This document shows positions 1-8,772 of a DNA stretch of 64,000 nucleotides, in pieces. Source of the DNA: Paenacidovorax monticola (GTDB taxonomy: Bacteria; Pseudomonadota; Gammaproteobacteria; Burkholderiales; Burkholderiaceae_C); NCBI RefSeq assembly GCF_014489595.1, contig NZ_CP060790.1:124001-188000 (forward strand), read 5' to 3'. Below the pieces are notes generated by a model. It did no database searches and had not been told where the DNA came from. It saw only the letters and a program-made list of their open reading frames with translations. A program made the position numbers and the translations under genes. Numbering within the stretch: position 1 is the first letter of the stretch; each line of letters opens with the position of its first letter.

Positions 1-110
1 CCGGCGACGGCGCGGCCTTGGGCCTCGCCGACCCCTATGCGTATGCCGACAGCGCGGAGCACCGCGAGGGCATCGCCGCATTCCTGGCCAAACGTTCCCC
101 CATCTTCTGA
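1..110 (+). CDS. Enoyl-CoA hydratase/isomerase family protein, C-terminal end only
   Basis: The window opens inside this gene; 35 codons are visible, read from base 3 to the TGA at 108-110. The tail reads SAEHREGIAAFLAKRSPIF, which matches the usual C-terminus of crotonase-fold enoyl-CoA hydratases (a short helix followed by EGI.AFL.KR.P.F). No catalytic residues are visible because the fold lies upstream of the window. It ends 7 bases before the malonyl-CoA synthetase start, so the two are probably co-transcribed. Another crotonase-fold activity, such as isomerase or decarboxylase, cannot be excluded from the tail alone. Confidence 0.7.
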   Translation, partial: GDGAALGLADPYAYADSAEHREGIAAFLAKRSPIF

Positions 111-117
111 GACCACC

Positions 118-1671
118 ATGAGCTCCCAAAACCTCTTTGCCGCGCTGCGTGCCGCCTTTCCCGCCGACCTGGACGAGATCGCCGTCGAGGCCGTGTCGCC
201 CCAGGGCGAGCCGCTCCTCTACACCTGGCGCGACCTGGACCGCGCCAGCGCCCGCATCGCCAACCTGCTCGCCTCGCTGAAGCTGCCGGGCGGCAGCCGC
301 ATTGCGGTGCAGGTCGAGAAGTCGGTCGAGGCCATGATCCTGTACCTCGCCACGCTGCGCGCGGGCTACGTGTTCCTGCCGCTCAACACGGCCTACCAGA
401 GCGCCGAGATCGAGTACTTCATCGGCAACGCCGAACCCGCCGTGGTCGTGTGCACGCCGGCCAACTTCGGCTGGGTGTCGAAGATCGCCTTCACCGCGGG
501 CACGCAGCATGTGTTCACGCTGGGCGACGACCGCACGGGCAGCCTGCTCGAGCGGGCCACCCACCATGGCGACGTGCACCAGCCCGTGGCCAGAACGGCC
601 GACGATCTGGCCGCCATCCTCTACACCAGCGGCACCACGGGCCGCAGCAAGGGGGCCATGCTCACGCACGGCAACCTGCTGTCCAACGCCGAGATGCTCA
701 AGGACTACTGGGGCTGGCAGAAGGGCGACGTGCTCATCCACGCGCTGCCGATCTTCCACGTGCACGGCCTGTTCGTGGCCATCCACGGCGCGCTCATCAA
801 CGGCAGCAAAATGATCTGGATGGCCAGGTTCGATCCCAAGGCCGTGCTGGCCGCCATGCCGCGCGCCACCGTGTTCATGGGCGTGCCCACGCTCTATGTG
901 CGCCTGCTGGCCGAGCCGGGGCTCACCCGGGCCGCGGCGAGCCACATGCGCCTGTTCATCGCGGGCTCGGCGCCGCTGCTCATCGAGACCTTCAAGGAGT
1001 GGCAGGAGCGCACGGGCCACACCATCCTCGAACGCTACGGCATGAGCGAGACCATCATGCTCACGTCCAACCCCTACCGCGCGGACGCCCGCCATGGCGG
1101 GCAGGACGAGCGCCGCGGCGGCACGGTGGGCTTTCCCCTGCCGGGCGTGGGCCTGCGCGTGGTCGATGACGCGGGCAAGGCACTGCCCGTGGGCGATATC
1201 GGCAACATCCAGGTCAAGGGCCCCAACGTGTTCAAGGGCTACTGGCGCATGCCCGAGAAGACCCAGGAGGAGTTCAGCGCCGATGGCTGGTTCAAGACCG
1301 GCGACGTGGGCAAGGTGGATGAGCGCGGCTACGTGAGCATCGTGGGCCGCAGCAAGGACCTGATCATCAGCGGCGGCTACAACGTGTACCCCGCCGAGAT
1401 CGAGGGCTACATCAACGAGATGCCCGGCGTGGCCGAGAGCGCGCTGGTGGGCGTGCCGCATCCCGACTTCGGCGAGGTGGGCGTGGCCGTGGTGATCGCC
1501 AAGCCCGGCGCGCAGCTCGACGGCGACGCGATCATCGCCACGCTCAAGGGCCAGCTCGCCAACTTCAAGATCCCCAAGCGCTGCTTCGTCACCACCGAGC
1601 TGCCGCGCAACACCATGGGCAAGGTGCAGAAGAACCTGCTGCGCGAGCAGCACAAGGGGCTGTTCGCCTGA
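118..1671 (+). CDS. matB: Malonyl-CoA synthetase (AMP-forming acyl-CoA ligase family)
   Basis: A 517-residue adenylating enzyme expected to make malonyl-CoA from malonate, ATP and CoA in the cytoplasm. The ATP-binding P-loop LYTSGTTGRSKGAM lies near residues 167-180, the adenylation motif ERYGMSET near 305, the DGWFKTGDVG motif near 388, and the hinge RSKDLIISGGYNVYPAEIE near 410. The C-terminal catalytic Lys is in PRNTMGKVQK near residue 500. The ATG at 118 is preferred over an in-frame ATG at 37 because 37 lies inside the upstream gene and 118 gives the family-typical N-terminus. Length and the compact N-terminal domain fit MatB-type enzymes; a related short-chain acyl-CoA synthetase specificity is the alternative. 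It follows an enoyl-CoA hydratase-like gene closely. Confidence 0.8.
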   Translation: MSSQNLFAALRAAFPADLDEIAVEAVSPQGEPLLYTWRDLDRASARIANLLASLKLPGGSRIAVQVEKSVEAMILYLATLRAGYVFLPLNTAYQSAEIEYFIGNAEPAVVVCTPANFGWVSKIAFTAGTQHVFTLGDDRTGSLLERATHHGDVHQPVARTADDLAAILYTSGTTGRSKGAMLTHGNLLSNAEMLKDYWGWQKGDVLIHALPIFHVHGLFVAIHGALINGSKMIWMARFDPKAVLAAMPRATVFMGVPTLYVRLLAEPGLTRAAASHMRLFIAGSAPLLIETFKEWQERTGHTILERYGMSETIMLTSNPYRADARHGGQDERRGGTVGFPLPGVGLRVVDDAGKALPVGDIGNIQVKGPNVFKGYWRMPEKTQEEFSADGWFKTGDVGKVDERGYVSIVGRSKDLIISGGYNVYPAEIEGYINEMPGVAESALVGVPHPDFGEVGVAVVIAKPGAQLDGDAIIATLKGQLANFKIPKRCFVTTELPRNTMGKVQKNLLREQHKGLFA

Positions 1672-1690
1672 GCGGGCATCCGCGCTGCAC

Positions 1691-2665
1691 TCAGGCGCGG
1701 CCTGGCAGGCCCGGGCCCTGGCAGAACAGGCAGTCGGGGTGGGGCGCTGGCGCGCTGTCCGCGCTCCCGGCGTCGGGGTGGTTGCAGCAGTGCTCCAGCC
1801 AGGCGCTCACGAGCTTGTAGACCGAGAGGTTGGTGCGCGCGCTTGGTGCGCACAGGTAGTAGCCCAGCGGGCTCTGGAATCGGCTGCCGAAGGGCTCCAC
1901 CAGGCTGCCGGCCTGCAGCTCGTCCTCCACGAGGCAGGTCGGCACGATGGCCACGCCAAAGCCCGACACCGCTGCGCGGATGATCAGCGAATACAGGTTG
2001 AAGCCCGGCCCGAAACGGCTTCCGCTGGTGTCGCATCCATGGGCCTCGAGCCAGTCGTGCCAGGCCAGCGGCACCTCGATGTGCTGCAGCAGCGTGGCGC
2101 GCTGCAGGTCGGCTGGCGTGGCCAGCGGCAGGCTGTCGCGCAGATGGGGGCTGCACACCAGGCTGGTTTCCTTGCCGATCAGGTAGCGCGCGTTGGCGCT
2201 CGGCCAGTTGCCGTAGCCGTACTGGATGGCTGCGTCGAAGTCATGCGGCACGGCGAAGTCATGGGCGTGCTGGTAGCGCACGAAGTTCAGGGTGACTTGC
2301 GGCAGCGTGCGCTTGAAGTGGCCCAGGCGCGGAAACAGCCACTGCGCCGCGAACGTGGGGGGAACCGACAGGTTCAGTGCGCCGCCGTTGCCGCCATAGG
2401 ACATGAGCTGGGCCGTGGCGGACTCCAGCGTGGCCATGGCGGGGCGCGTGGCGTTCAGATAGGTCGCGCCGGCCTCGGTCAGCTCCAGGCCCGTGGATTT
2501 GCGCAGGAAGAGCTTCTGCCCCAGGTAGTCCTCCAGTGCCGCGATGTGCCGGCTGATGGCGCTTTGCGTCACACACAGTTCCTTGGCCGCCAGCGTGAAG
2601 CCCAGGTGCTTGGCGGCGGCATGGAAGGCGTTGAGCTCTGAAATCGTGGGGCACAGGCGGCGCAT
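1691..2665 (-). CDS. LysR-type transcriptional regulator, GcvA-like
   Basis: 324 residues. The N-terminal winged helix-turn-helix (about residues 8-65) has the GcvA-type opening MRRLCPTISELNAFHAAAKH and the recognition region LCVTQSAISRHIAALEDYLG. The rest is the usual periplasmic-binding-like effector domain. It is transcribed divergently from the amidohydrolase and Liv importer genes, so it probably controls them and itself. A dyad, ATGAG-N5-CTCAT, lies 11 bases upstream of its start and is a plausible autoregulatory site. It converges on matB with a 19-base gap. The effector is unknown; the neighbourhood suggests an amide, imide or amino-acid-like compound. Confidence 0.88.
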   Translation of the reverse strand: MRRLCPTISELNAFHAAAKHLGFTLAAKELCVTQSAISRHIAALEDYLGQKLFLRKSTGLELTEAGATYLNATRPAMATLESATAQLMSYGGNGGALNLSVPPTFAAQWLFPRLGHFKRTLPQVTLNFVRYQHAHDFAVPHDFDAAIQYGYGNWPSANARYLIGKETSLVCSPHLRDSLPLATPADLQRATLLQHIEVPLAWHDWLEAHGCDTSGSRFGPGFNLYSLIIRAAVSGFGVAIVPTCLVEDELQAGSLVEPFGSRFQSPLGYYLCAPSARTNLSVYKLVSAWLEHCCNHPDAGSADSAPAPHPDCLFCQGPGLPGRA

Positions 2666-2675
2666 GGGGCTGACT

Positions 2676-2690
2676 ATGAGTTTTACTCAT
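2676..2690. promoter_or_regulatory. Candidate LysR operator (dyad ATGAG-N5-CTCAT)
   Basis: A perfect 5-5-5 inverted repeat, ATGAGTTTTACTCAT, in the divergent promoter region between the LysR gene and the amidohydrolase. Its spacing resembles the T-N11-A sites of LysR proteins and it sits just upstream of the regulator's start codon. A second dyad, ACGGTACCGT, is at 2753-2762 on the amidohydrolase side. Binding is inferred from position and symmetry only. Confidence 0.4.
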
Positions 2691-2882
2691 GGGGTGGTGA
2701 GATTTTAGGCGGTTGCTCGGCGTGCCAATTGGCCCGATAAATGCATTCCATGACGGTACCGTGTCAGAACCTTCCTCAACAGGAGTGGAATGCACCAGAT
2801 GCGGGAGCGTCAACCCGAGCGTGGCCTGGTCTGCGCAGGCCATGAGTATTTTGAAACTGCCAACCGTTTACTGCCCCATTCC

Positions 2883-4115
2883 ATGACCTCCTTGCTTATC
2901 GCGAACGGCAACGTTCTGGACGTTCACACCCTCACGCTGCACACCGGCCATTCGGTGCTGGTGCAGAACGGGCGCATTGCCGCCATCGGCGCGCAATTGC
3001 AGGCGCCCGAGGGCGCACAGGTGATCGATGCCCGCGGGCTCACAGTGATGCCGGGCCTGATCGACTGCCATGTGCACACGGTGGCGTCCTCGTTCAACCT
3101 GGGCAACGTGGCCAAGCTGCCCAACGTGTTCACCATGCTGCGTGCGCTGCCCATCATGAGGGACATGCTGGAGCGCGGCTTCACCACGGTGCGCGACGCA
3201 GGCGGTGCCGACTGGTCGCTGGCCGAGGCCGTGCGCACGGGCCTGGTGCAGGGGCCGCGCATCTTCCCCTCGGGCAAGGCGCTGTCCCAGACCGGCGGGC
3301 ATGGCGACTTCCGTCCGCGCAGCGACGAACTGGAGCTGTGCGGCTGCACGCACAAGCTGGGCAACCTCGCGCGCGTGGTCGACGGCGTGGACGCCTGCCG
3401 CCTCGCGGTGCGCGAGGAGATCATGAAGGGGGCCTCGCAGATCAAGATCATGGCCTCGGGCGGCGTGGCCTCGCCCAACGACCCGATCGGCAACCTGGGC
3501 TACTCCGAGGCCGAGCTGCACGCCATCGTGGAGGAGGCGTCGAACGCCAACACCTATGTGCTGGCCCATGCCTATACGCCGCGCGCCATCGCGCGGGCCG
3601 TGCGCTGCGGCGTGCGCACCATCGAGCACGGCAACCTCGTCGATGCGCCTACGGCCGAACTCATGGCCGAACGGGGGGCCTACATGGTGCCCACTCTCAT
3701 CACCTACGAGGGCTTGGCCACCGAGGGTGAGCGCTACGGCCTGCCGGCCGCGTCGATCGCCAAGATCGACGCCGTGCGCGGCCAGGGCAAGCAGGCCATC
3801 GAGATCCTTGCCAAGGCCGGCGTGAAGATGGGCCTGGGCTCCGATCTGTTGGGCGAGACGCACTACCTGCAGTCCGACGAACTGCGCCTGCGCGCCGAGA
3901 TCCTGGGCAACGGCCCCGTGCTGCAGCAGGCCACGCTGATCGGTGCCGAGATCATTGGTCAACAGGGCCAGCTCGGCGAGGTGACGGCCGGCGCCATTGC
4001 CGACCTGCTGCTCGTGGACGGTAACCCACTCGCCGACATCGCCTGCCTGCTGAACCAGGGCAAGCGCATCCGCACCATCCTGAAGGATGGCCAAGTCTGC
4101 AAGAACACCCTCTGA
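2883..4115 (+). CDS. Metal-dependent amidohydrolase (imidazolonepropionase/M38-like)
   Basis: 410 residues. It is an amidohydrolase-superfamily hydrolase with the first metal motif HVH at residues 63-65 (in DCHVHT), a lysine-bearing strand QIKIMASGGVASP, metal histidines in LAHAYTP and IEHGNL, and the catalytic Asp in GLGSDLLG. The C-terminal beta-sandwich (AGAIADLLLVDGNPLADI) completes the fold. No signal peptide is evident, so it is probably cytoplasmic. The start at 2883 gives the family N-terminus MTSLLIANGNVLDV; an in-frame ATG at 2790 has a better ribosome site (AGGAG) but adds 31 residues with no family counterpart. It sits 32 bases before a Liv-type importer and likely hydrolyses what that importer brings in. 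The substrate (cyclic amide, dipeptide or similar) is not decided by sequence. Confidence 0.8.
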   Translation: MTSLLIANGNVLDVHTLTLHTGHSVLVQNGRIAAIGAQLQAPEGAQVIDARGLTVMPGLIDCHVHTVASSFNLGNVAKLPNVFTMLRALPIMRDMLERGFTTVRDAGGADWSLAEAVRTGLVQGPRIFPSGKALSQTGGHGDFRPRSDELELCGCTHKLGNLARVVDGVDACRLAVREEIMKGASQIKIMASGGVASPNDPIGNLGYSEAELHAIVEEASNANTYVLAHAYTPRAIARAVRCGVRTIEHGNLVDAPTAELMAERGAYMVPTLITYEGLATEGERYGLPAASIAKIDAVRGQGKQAIEILAKAGVKMGLGSDLLGETHYLQSDELRLRAEILGNGPVLQQATLIGAEIIGQQGQLGEVTAGAIADLLLVDGNPLADIACLLNQGKRIRTILKDGQVCKNTL

Positions 4116-4147
4116 CCCGCAATTTTTCCCTGACTGGAGACTCCACC

Positions 4148-5368
4148 ATGCAACGCAGAAACTTCGTCAAGCTCGCCGGCGCCGCCGCCGTGATGCAAGG
4201 CCTTCCCACCATCGGCTTCAGCCAGCAGGGCGATGTGTTCCGCATCGGCTCGCTCACGCCCATCACGGGCGCGGGCAGCCCCTACGGCCCGGGCATGCAG
4301 CAGGCCATCCGGCTCGCGGTGGACGAGATCAATGCCGCGGGCGGTGCGGGCGGGCGCAAGCTCGAACTCTTCACCGAGGACGACCAGACCAAGCCTGACG
4401 CCGCCGTGCTCGCGGCCAAGAAGCTCATCGAGGTCAACAAGGTGCAGGCGGTGCTGGGCACCTGGGCTTCGGGGGTGACGCTGGCCGTGCTGCCCTTGAC
4501 CGACGCGGCGGGCATCATCCAGATGAACGTGTCAGGCGCGCCCGCCATTTCCACGCTCGACACCAAGGACCTGGTGTGGCGCTTTCAGGCCACGAACGAC
4601 CGCTTCGGCGCTGCCTTCGCCGAGATCTGCGCCAAGCGCGGCTTCAAACGCCCTGCCACCATGGCGTTCAACAACGCCTCGGGCCTGGGCAACGTCGAGG
4701 GCTTCACCAAGGTCTGGACGCAGCGTGGCGGCAAGGTGGCGGCCCATGTGACCTACGAACCCAACCGCCCGAGCTACCGCAGCGAGCTGCAGAAGATCCT
4801 GGCCGCCAAGCCCGACGTGATCGTGATGGGCTCGTACCTGCCGGACACCACCATCATCCTGCGCGAATGGTTCCAGTCGGGCGCCGAGAACAAGTGGGTC
4901 ATCCCGGGCTGGGCCGCCAACCCCGATCTCGTGAAGGCGCTGGGCGCCGAGGTGTGCGAGGGCATCATCTCGGTGGACACGGTGTCCAACGAGAAGAGCG
5001 CCTCGTACGCGCATTTCGACGCGGCCTTCACCAAGGCCACGGGCAAGGCCGCCTCCACCAACATCTACGCGGCCATGGCCTACGACATGGTCATCGCGCT
5101 GGGCCTGGCCATGGAAGCCGCGGGAGCGCGCGCCACGGTGGAGCAGGTCAACGCCAAGCTGCGCGACGTGTCCAACGCGCCCGGCACGGCCGTGTTCACC
5201 TTCGCCGAGGGCAAGGCCCAGCTGGCCAAGAAGGCCAAGGTGAACTACGAGGGCGCCTCGAGCAAGCTCGACTTCGACAAGTACGGCGACGCGACGCCCG
5301 ACTTCGGTGTCTACGTCATCGAGAAGGGCCAACTGGTGCGGCGCGACGTGGTGTCCATCACCATGTGA
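4148..5368 (+). CDS. Branched-chain amino acid-type ABC transporter, periplasmic binding protein
   Basis: 406 residues. It is a type I solute-binding protein of the Leu/Ile/Val (LivK) class. The N-terminus has a twin-arginine-like signal (QRRNFVK, then an Ala-rich hydrophobic stretch ending near residue 26), so Tat export is likely. The mature domain begins FRIGSLTPITGAGSPYGPGMQQAIRLA, typical of LivK-like proteins, with VDEINAAGG near residue 58. It is the first gene of the importer set and is preceded by GGAGAC at a good distance. Ligands in this class include amides, urea, aromatic acids and amino acids; pairing with the upstream amidohydrolase suggests an amide-like ligand. Confidence 0.85.
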   Translation: MQRRNFVKLAGAAAVMQGLPTIGFSQQGDVFRIGSLTPITGAGSPYGPGMQQAIRLAVDEINAAGGAGGRKLELFTEDDQTKPDAAVLAAKKLIEVNKVQAVLGTWASGVTLAVLPLTDAAGIIQMNVSGAPAISTLDTKDLVWRFQATNDRFGAAFAEICAKRGFKRPATMAFNNASGLGNVEGFTKVWTQRGGKVAAHVTYEPNRPSYRSELQKILAAKPDVIVMGSYLPDTTIILREWFQSGAENKWVIPGWAANPDLVKALGAEVCEGIISVDTVSNEKSASYAHFDAAFTKATGKAASTNIYAAMAYDMVIALGLAMEAAGARATVEQVNAKLRDVSNAPGTAVFTFAEGKAQLAKKAKVNYEGASSKLDFDKYGDATPDFGVYVIEKGQLVRRDVVSITM

Positions 5369-5464
5369 TGCCCGGGGCCGCCGCCTGCGCCGGCCCGTAC
5401 TTCGAGAGGCCGCGGGCCCTGGGGCAGGGCCGCGGCGCACATGGGCAGTGAGCGAGATGAGCTG

Positions 5465-6340
5465 ATGACCTGGATAGATATTGCAAACCTACTGATCAAC
5501 GGATTGATCGAAGGGCTGGTGGTGGCACTGCCGGCCCTGTCGATGACGCTCGTCATGGGCGTGAACCGTTTCCCCAACGCAGCCACGGGCGATTTCCTGA
5601 CCCTGGGTGCCTATGCGGCCGTGGCCGCGCAACTGCTCGCGGGCTGGCCGCTGTGGGCCGCCGCGCTCGTGAGTGCGGTGCTCACGGCGGTGGTCTCGGC
5701 CGGTTCGTACCAGCTGATCTTCCGCAAGCTCGCGGGGCGGCCCATGGTGGCGTCGATGCTCGCGGCCATCGGCCTGGGCTTTCTGCTGCGCAGCCTGATC
5801 TCGTTCTTCGCGGGGCATGACCAGCGTACCTTCGACATGCCGCTGGTGCGCGCCTGGAACTTCGGCGGCATCCGCGTGTTGCCCACCGACCTGGCCATTG
5901 CGGGCGTGGCCCTGGCCTGCCTGGCCCTGGTGTTCGTGCTGATCTACCGCACGAGCTTCGGCCGCCAGTTGCGCGCCGTGGCCGACAGCGCCGACCTGGC
6001 GCGTGCCAGCGGCATCCGGGCCAAGGGCCTCATGATCAGCCTATGGATGCTGGTGGGGGCGCTGTCTGCCGTCGGTGGCGTGCTGCTCGGCATGAAGGCC
6101 ATCGTGATGCCCGAGATGGGCTGGGAGAGCCTGATCCCCGCTTTCGCCGCGATGGTGCTGGGCGGCATCGGCAGCCCCGTGGGGGCCGTGCTCGGTGCGC
6201 TGGTGCTGTGTGTGGCGCAGGAACTGGCCGTACCGCTGCTCGGGCCTTCGTACAAGCTCGTGCTTTCGTTCGCCGTGCTTGCGCTCGTGCTGCTGTTGCG
6301 GCCGGCCGGCATGATGGGCCGTGTCCAGCTCGTGAGGTGA
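5465..6340 (+). CDS. livH: Liv-type ABC transporter permease, LivH
   Basis: 291 residues, strongly hydrophobic, with about eight membrane segments. The opening LLINGLIEGLVVALPALSM and the loop RASGIRAKGLMIS are typical of LivH permeases. It forms the inner-membrane channel with the next gene. The ATG at 5465 is chosen because it starts at the conserved first helix; an in-frame ATG at 5441 adds eight polar residues. A 96-base gap follows the binding-protein gene, and the next permease starts 7 bases after its stop. Confidence 0.85.
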   Translation: MTWIDIANLLINGLIEGLVVALPALSMTLVMGVNRFPNAATGDFLTLGAYAAVAAQLLAGWPLWAAALVSAVLTAVVSAGSYQLIFRKLAGRPMVASMLAAIGLGFLLRSLISFFAGHDQRTFDMPLVRAWNFGGIRVLPTDLAIAGVALACLALVFVLIYRTSFGRQLRAVADSADLARASGIRAKGLMISLWMLVGALSAVGGVLLGMKAIVMPEMGWESLIPAFAAMVLGGIGSPVGAVLGALVLCVAQELAVPLLGPSYKLVLSFAVLALVLLLRPAGMMGRVQLVR

Positions 6341-6347
6341 GGGTGCC

Positions 6348-7229
6348 ATGCTTGCTTACCTCTGTGCCATCGGCATCGTCGCGCTGATCTATGCGCTGCT
6401 CGCCCTGGGGCTGAACCTGCAGTTCGGCCTCACGCGGCTCGTCAACTTCGGCGTCGTGGCATTCTTCGCCGTGGGCGCCTATACCTCGGGCCTGCTTGCG
6501 CTGCAGGGCTTGCCCCTGGTGCTGTGCTTCGTGGCGGCCCTGCTGCTGTCGGGCTTGCTCGCGCTGCCCATAGGCCTGCTGTCGCTGCGCCTGCGCGACG
6601 ACTACCTGGCCATCGTCACGCTGGGCTTTTCCGAGGCCGTGCGCATCTCGATCCAGCAGGAGGCCTGGCTTACCAAGGGCGTGCAGGGCCTGCCTGGCCT
6701 GCCCAAGATGTTCGCGGGGCTCGACTCGGCCACGGCCGACATGGCCATCTTCCTCACGCTGGTCGCGGTGACGGCCCTCGTGTCCTGGGGCACGCTGCGC
6801 TTGGCGCGCAGTCCCTTCGGGCGCCTGCTCAAGGCCATCGGCGACGACGAGGCCGCACTCTCTGCGCTGGGCAAGGACCCGGCCTGGTTCAAGGTGCAGG
6901 TGTTCATGCTGGGGGCCGCGCTGGCGGGGCTGGCGGGCGCGTTCTACGCGCACTTCATCACCTTCATCACGCCCGAGCAGTTCATTCCGCTGATCACCTT
7001 CTACGTGTGGATGGGCCTGGTGATGGGCGGTGCGGGCAGCGTGCGTGGCGCGCTGTGCGGCTCGCTGCTGCTCATGGTGTTCCTGGAGGGTTCGCGCTTT
7101 GCCAAGGACTGGATTCCGGGCGTGTCCGAGGTGGGCATGGCCAGCCTGCGCCTCGCGGCCGTGGGGCTGGCGCTGATCCTCGTGACGCTGTACCGCCCCA
7201 ACGGCATGTTCGGAGGCAAGTCGTCATGA
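6348..7229 (+). CDS. livM: Liv-type ABC transporter permease, LivM
   Basis: 293 residues with about eight hydrophobic segments. It carries the LivM signature GLNLQFGLTRLVNFGVVAFFAVGAY near the N-terminus and the cytoplasmic coupling loop AIGDDEAALSALGKDPAWFKV near residue 165. It pairs with LivH as the second permease. Its TGA overlaps the ATG of the next ATPase gene (ATGA), which indicates translational coupling. Confidence 0.87.
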   Translation: MLAYLCAIGIVALIYALLALGLNLQFGLTRLVNFGVVAFFAVGAYTSGLLALQGLPLVLCFVAALLLSGLLALPIGLLSLRLRDDYLAIVTLGFSEAVRISIQQEAWLTKGVQGLPGLPKMFAGLDSATADMAIFLTLVAVTALVSWGTLRLARSPFGRLLKAIGDDEAALSALGKDPAWFKVQVFMLGAALAGLAGAFYAHFITFITPEQFIPLITFYVWMGLVMGGAGSVRGALCGSLLLMVFLEGSRFAKDWIPGVSEVGMASLRLAAVGLALILVTLYRPNGMFGGKSS

Positions 7230-7987
7230 GCCTGTTGAAAGTAGAGGCCGTTACGCGGCAATTCGGGGGCTTCAAGGCCGTAGACGAGGTGTCGCTGCAG
7301 CTCGCCAGCGGAGAGCTTCTGGGCATCGCCGGCACCAACGGCGCGGGCAAGAGCACGCTGTTCGCGGCCATCGCGGGCCAGCAGCCGCCCGATGCGGGGC
7401 AGATCCGTTTTGCGGAGCATGACATCACGCGCCTGGCGCCGCACCGGCGCGCGCGCCTGGGCCTGGTGCGCACCTTCCAGATTCCGCGCGAGTTCAAGAG
7501 CCTTACGGTGCACGAGAACCTGCTTGCCGCGGCCGCCAACCCGCAGGGCGAGCGGCTGTTCAATGCCTTCGTGCAGACGCGCAGCCTGCGCGAGCACGAG
7601 GCGCAGATCGCCGCCAAGGCCGACGGCATTCTGCAGTTCCTGAACCTGGCGCGCGTGCGCGACGTGAAGGCGGGCGGTTTGTCGGGCGGGCAGAAAAAGC
7701 TCGTGGAACTGGGGCGCGTGCTCATGCTCGATCCGCGCTGCATCCTGCTCGATGAGCCGTTCGCAGGCGTGAATCCGGTGCTGATCGAGGAGATCTGCGA
7801 GCGCGTGCGCGAGCTCAACGCGCGCGGCATCGCCTTCATCGTGATCGAGCACCACCTGCAGGCGCTCAAGTCGCTGTCGAACCGCATGATCGTGATGGAC
7901 CGCGGCCGCATCCTGGCCGAGGGCGATCCGCACCGCGTGCTCGACGACCCGCGCGTGCAAGAGGCTTACATGGGAGGCGTGGTATGA
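7226..7987 (+). CDS. livG: Liv-type ABC transporter ATP-binding protein, LivG
   Basis: 253 residues. The Walker A motif GTNGAGKST lies near residue 36, the signature LSGGQKK near 152, and the Walker B region ILLDEPFAGVNP near 173. The FAGVNP sequence after Walker B and the C-terminal EAYMGG tail are characteristic of LivG. It powers import through LivHM together with LivF. The start overlaps the livM stop, and its stop overlaps the livF start, both as ATGA. Confidence 0.9.
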   Translation: MSLLKVEAVTRQFGGFKAVDEVSLQLASGELLGIAGTNGAGKSTLFAAIAGQQPPDAGQIRFAEHDITRLAPHRRARLGLVRTFQIPREFKSLTVHENLLAAAANPQGERLFNAFVQTRSLREHEAQIAAKADGILQFLNLARVRDVKAGGLSGGQKKLVELGRVLMLDPRCILLDEPFAGVNPVLIEEICERVRELNARGIAFIVIEHHLQALKSLSNRMIVMDRGRILAEGDPHRVLDDPRVQEAYMGGVV

Positions 7988-8694
7988 GCCAGCAGAACCT
8001 GCTCGAAATCCAGCAGCTGCGCGGCGGCTACTCGGAGGTGGACATCATCCACGGCATCGACCTGCGCGTGGCGCCGGGCGAGATCGTGACCATCGCGGGC
8101 ACCAACGGCGCGGGAAAGTCCACGCTCGTGAAGGCGCTGCTGGGGCTGCTGCCGCGCGTGCATGGCGCGATCCATCTGGAAGGGCGAGAAATCACGCGGC
8201 TGTCCGCCGAAGACCGCTTCGACGCGGGGCTGGCCTACGTGCCGCAGGTGGCCAATGTGTTCCCTTCGCTCACGGTGCGCGAGAACCTGCTCGTGGTGCG
8301 CGGCGTCGCCCAGGTGAAGCGCCGCATGGACGAGGTGCTGGCCGACTTCCCCGCGTTGGTCGAGCGCCTGCCGCAGCCCGCGAGCAACCTCTCGGGCGGC
8401 GAGCGCCAGCAGCTCGCGTTCGCGCGTGCGCTCATGCCGTCGCCGCGCATCATGGTGCTTGACGAACCCACGGCGGCGCTCTCGCCCTCGCTGGTGGGAA
8501 AGGTCTTCGACATGGTGCAGAAGCTGCCGGCTGCGGGCGTTGCCGTGCTCATGGTGGAGCAGCGCGCGCGCCAGGCACTCACGATCAGCCAGCAGGGCTA
8601 CATCCTGGACCAGGGGCGCTGCGTGCTCGACGGTGCGGCGCAGACGCTGCTCGCGGACTCGCGCATGGCGCAGCTCTACCTGGGCAACCATTGA
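7984..8694 (+). CDS. livF: Liv-type ABC transporter ATP-binding protein, LivF
   Basis: 236 residues. It is the second ATPase of the importer: Walker A GTNGAGKST near residue 39, signature LSGGERQQLAFARAL near 137, Walker B IMVLDEPTAALSPSL near 156, and the LivF-type tail MAQLYLGNH. It is the last gene of the operon. The bases encoding the final residues and the stop form one arm of an 11-bp hairpin (8680-8709), so transcription may end right at the gene's end. Confidence 0.9.
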   Translation: MSQQNLLEIQQLRGGYSEVDIIHGIDLRVAPGEIVTIAGTNGAGKSTLVKALLGLLPRVHGAIHLEGREITRLSAEDRFDAGLAYVPQVANVFPSLTVRENLLVVRGVAQVKRRMDEVLADFPALVERLPQPASNLSGGERQQLAFARALMPSPRIMVLDEPTAALSPSLVGKVFDMVQKLPAAGVAVLMVEQRARQALTISQQGYILDQGRCVLDGAAQTLLADSRMAQLYLGNH

Positions 8695-8709
8695 ACATTG
8701 GTTGCCCAG
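8680..8709 (+). terminator. Hairpin overlapping the livF stop codon
   Basis: CTGGGCAACCA and TGGTTGCCCAG form a perfect 11-bp stem around an 8-base loop that contains the livF stop. A short T run (GTTTTTG) follows about 12 bases later rather than directly, so this is an imperfect intrinsic terminator; it could also protect the 3' end of the mRNA. Confidence 0.45.
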
Positions 8710-8717
8710 GAGTGTGC

Positions 8718-8772
8718 TGCGTTTTTGATAGCTTCTGACGCTCTATCGATGGGCGCTGCAGCCCATTTGGCT
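8718..8772. repeat. Probable Comamonadaceae dispersed intergenic repeat
   Basis: The stretch starting TGCGTTTTTGATAGCTTCTG and ending in GCAGCCCATTTGGCTTA resembles a short repeat I associate with Acidovorax, Polaromonas and related genomes (a TTTTGATAGCT core followed by two GCGCT-like blocks and an ATTTG end). Only one copy is evident in this window, so the repeat call rests on recognition and not on repetition seen here. Confidence 0.4.
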
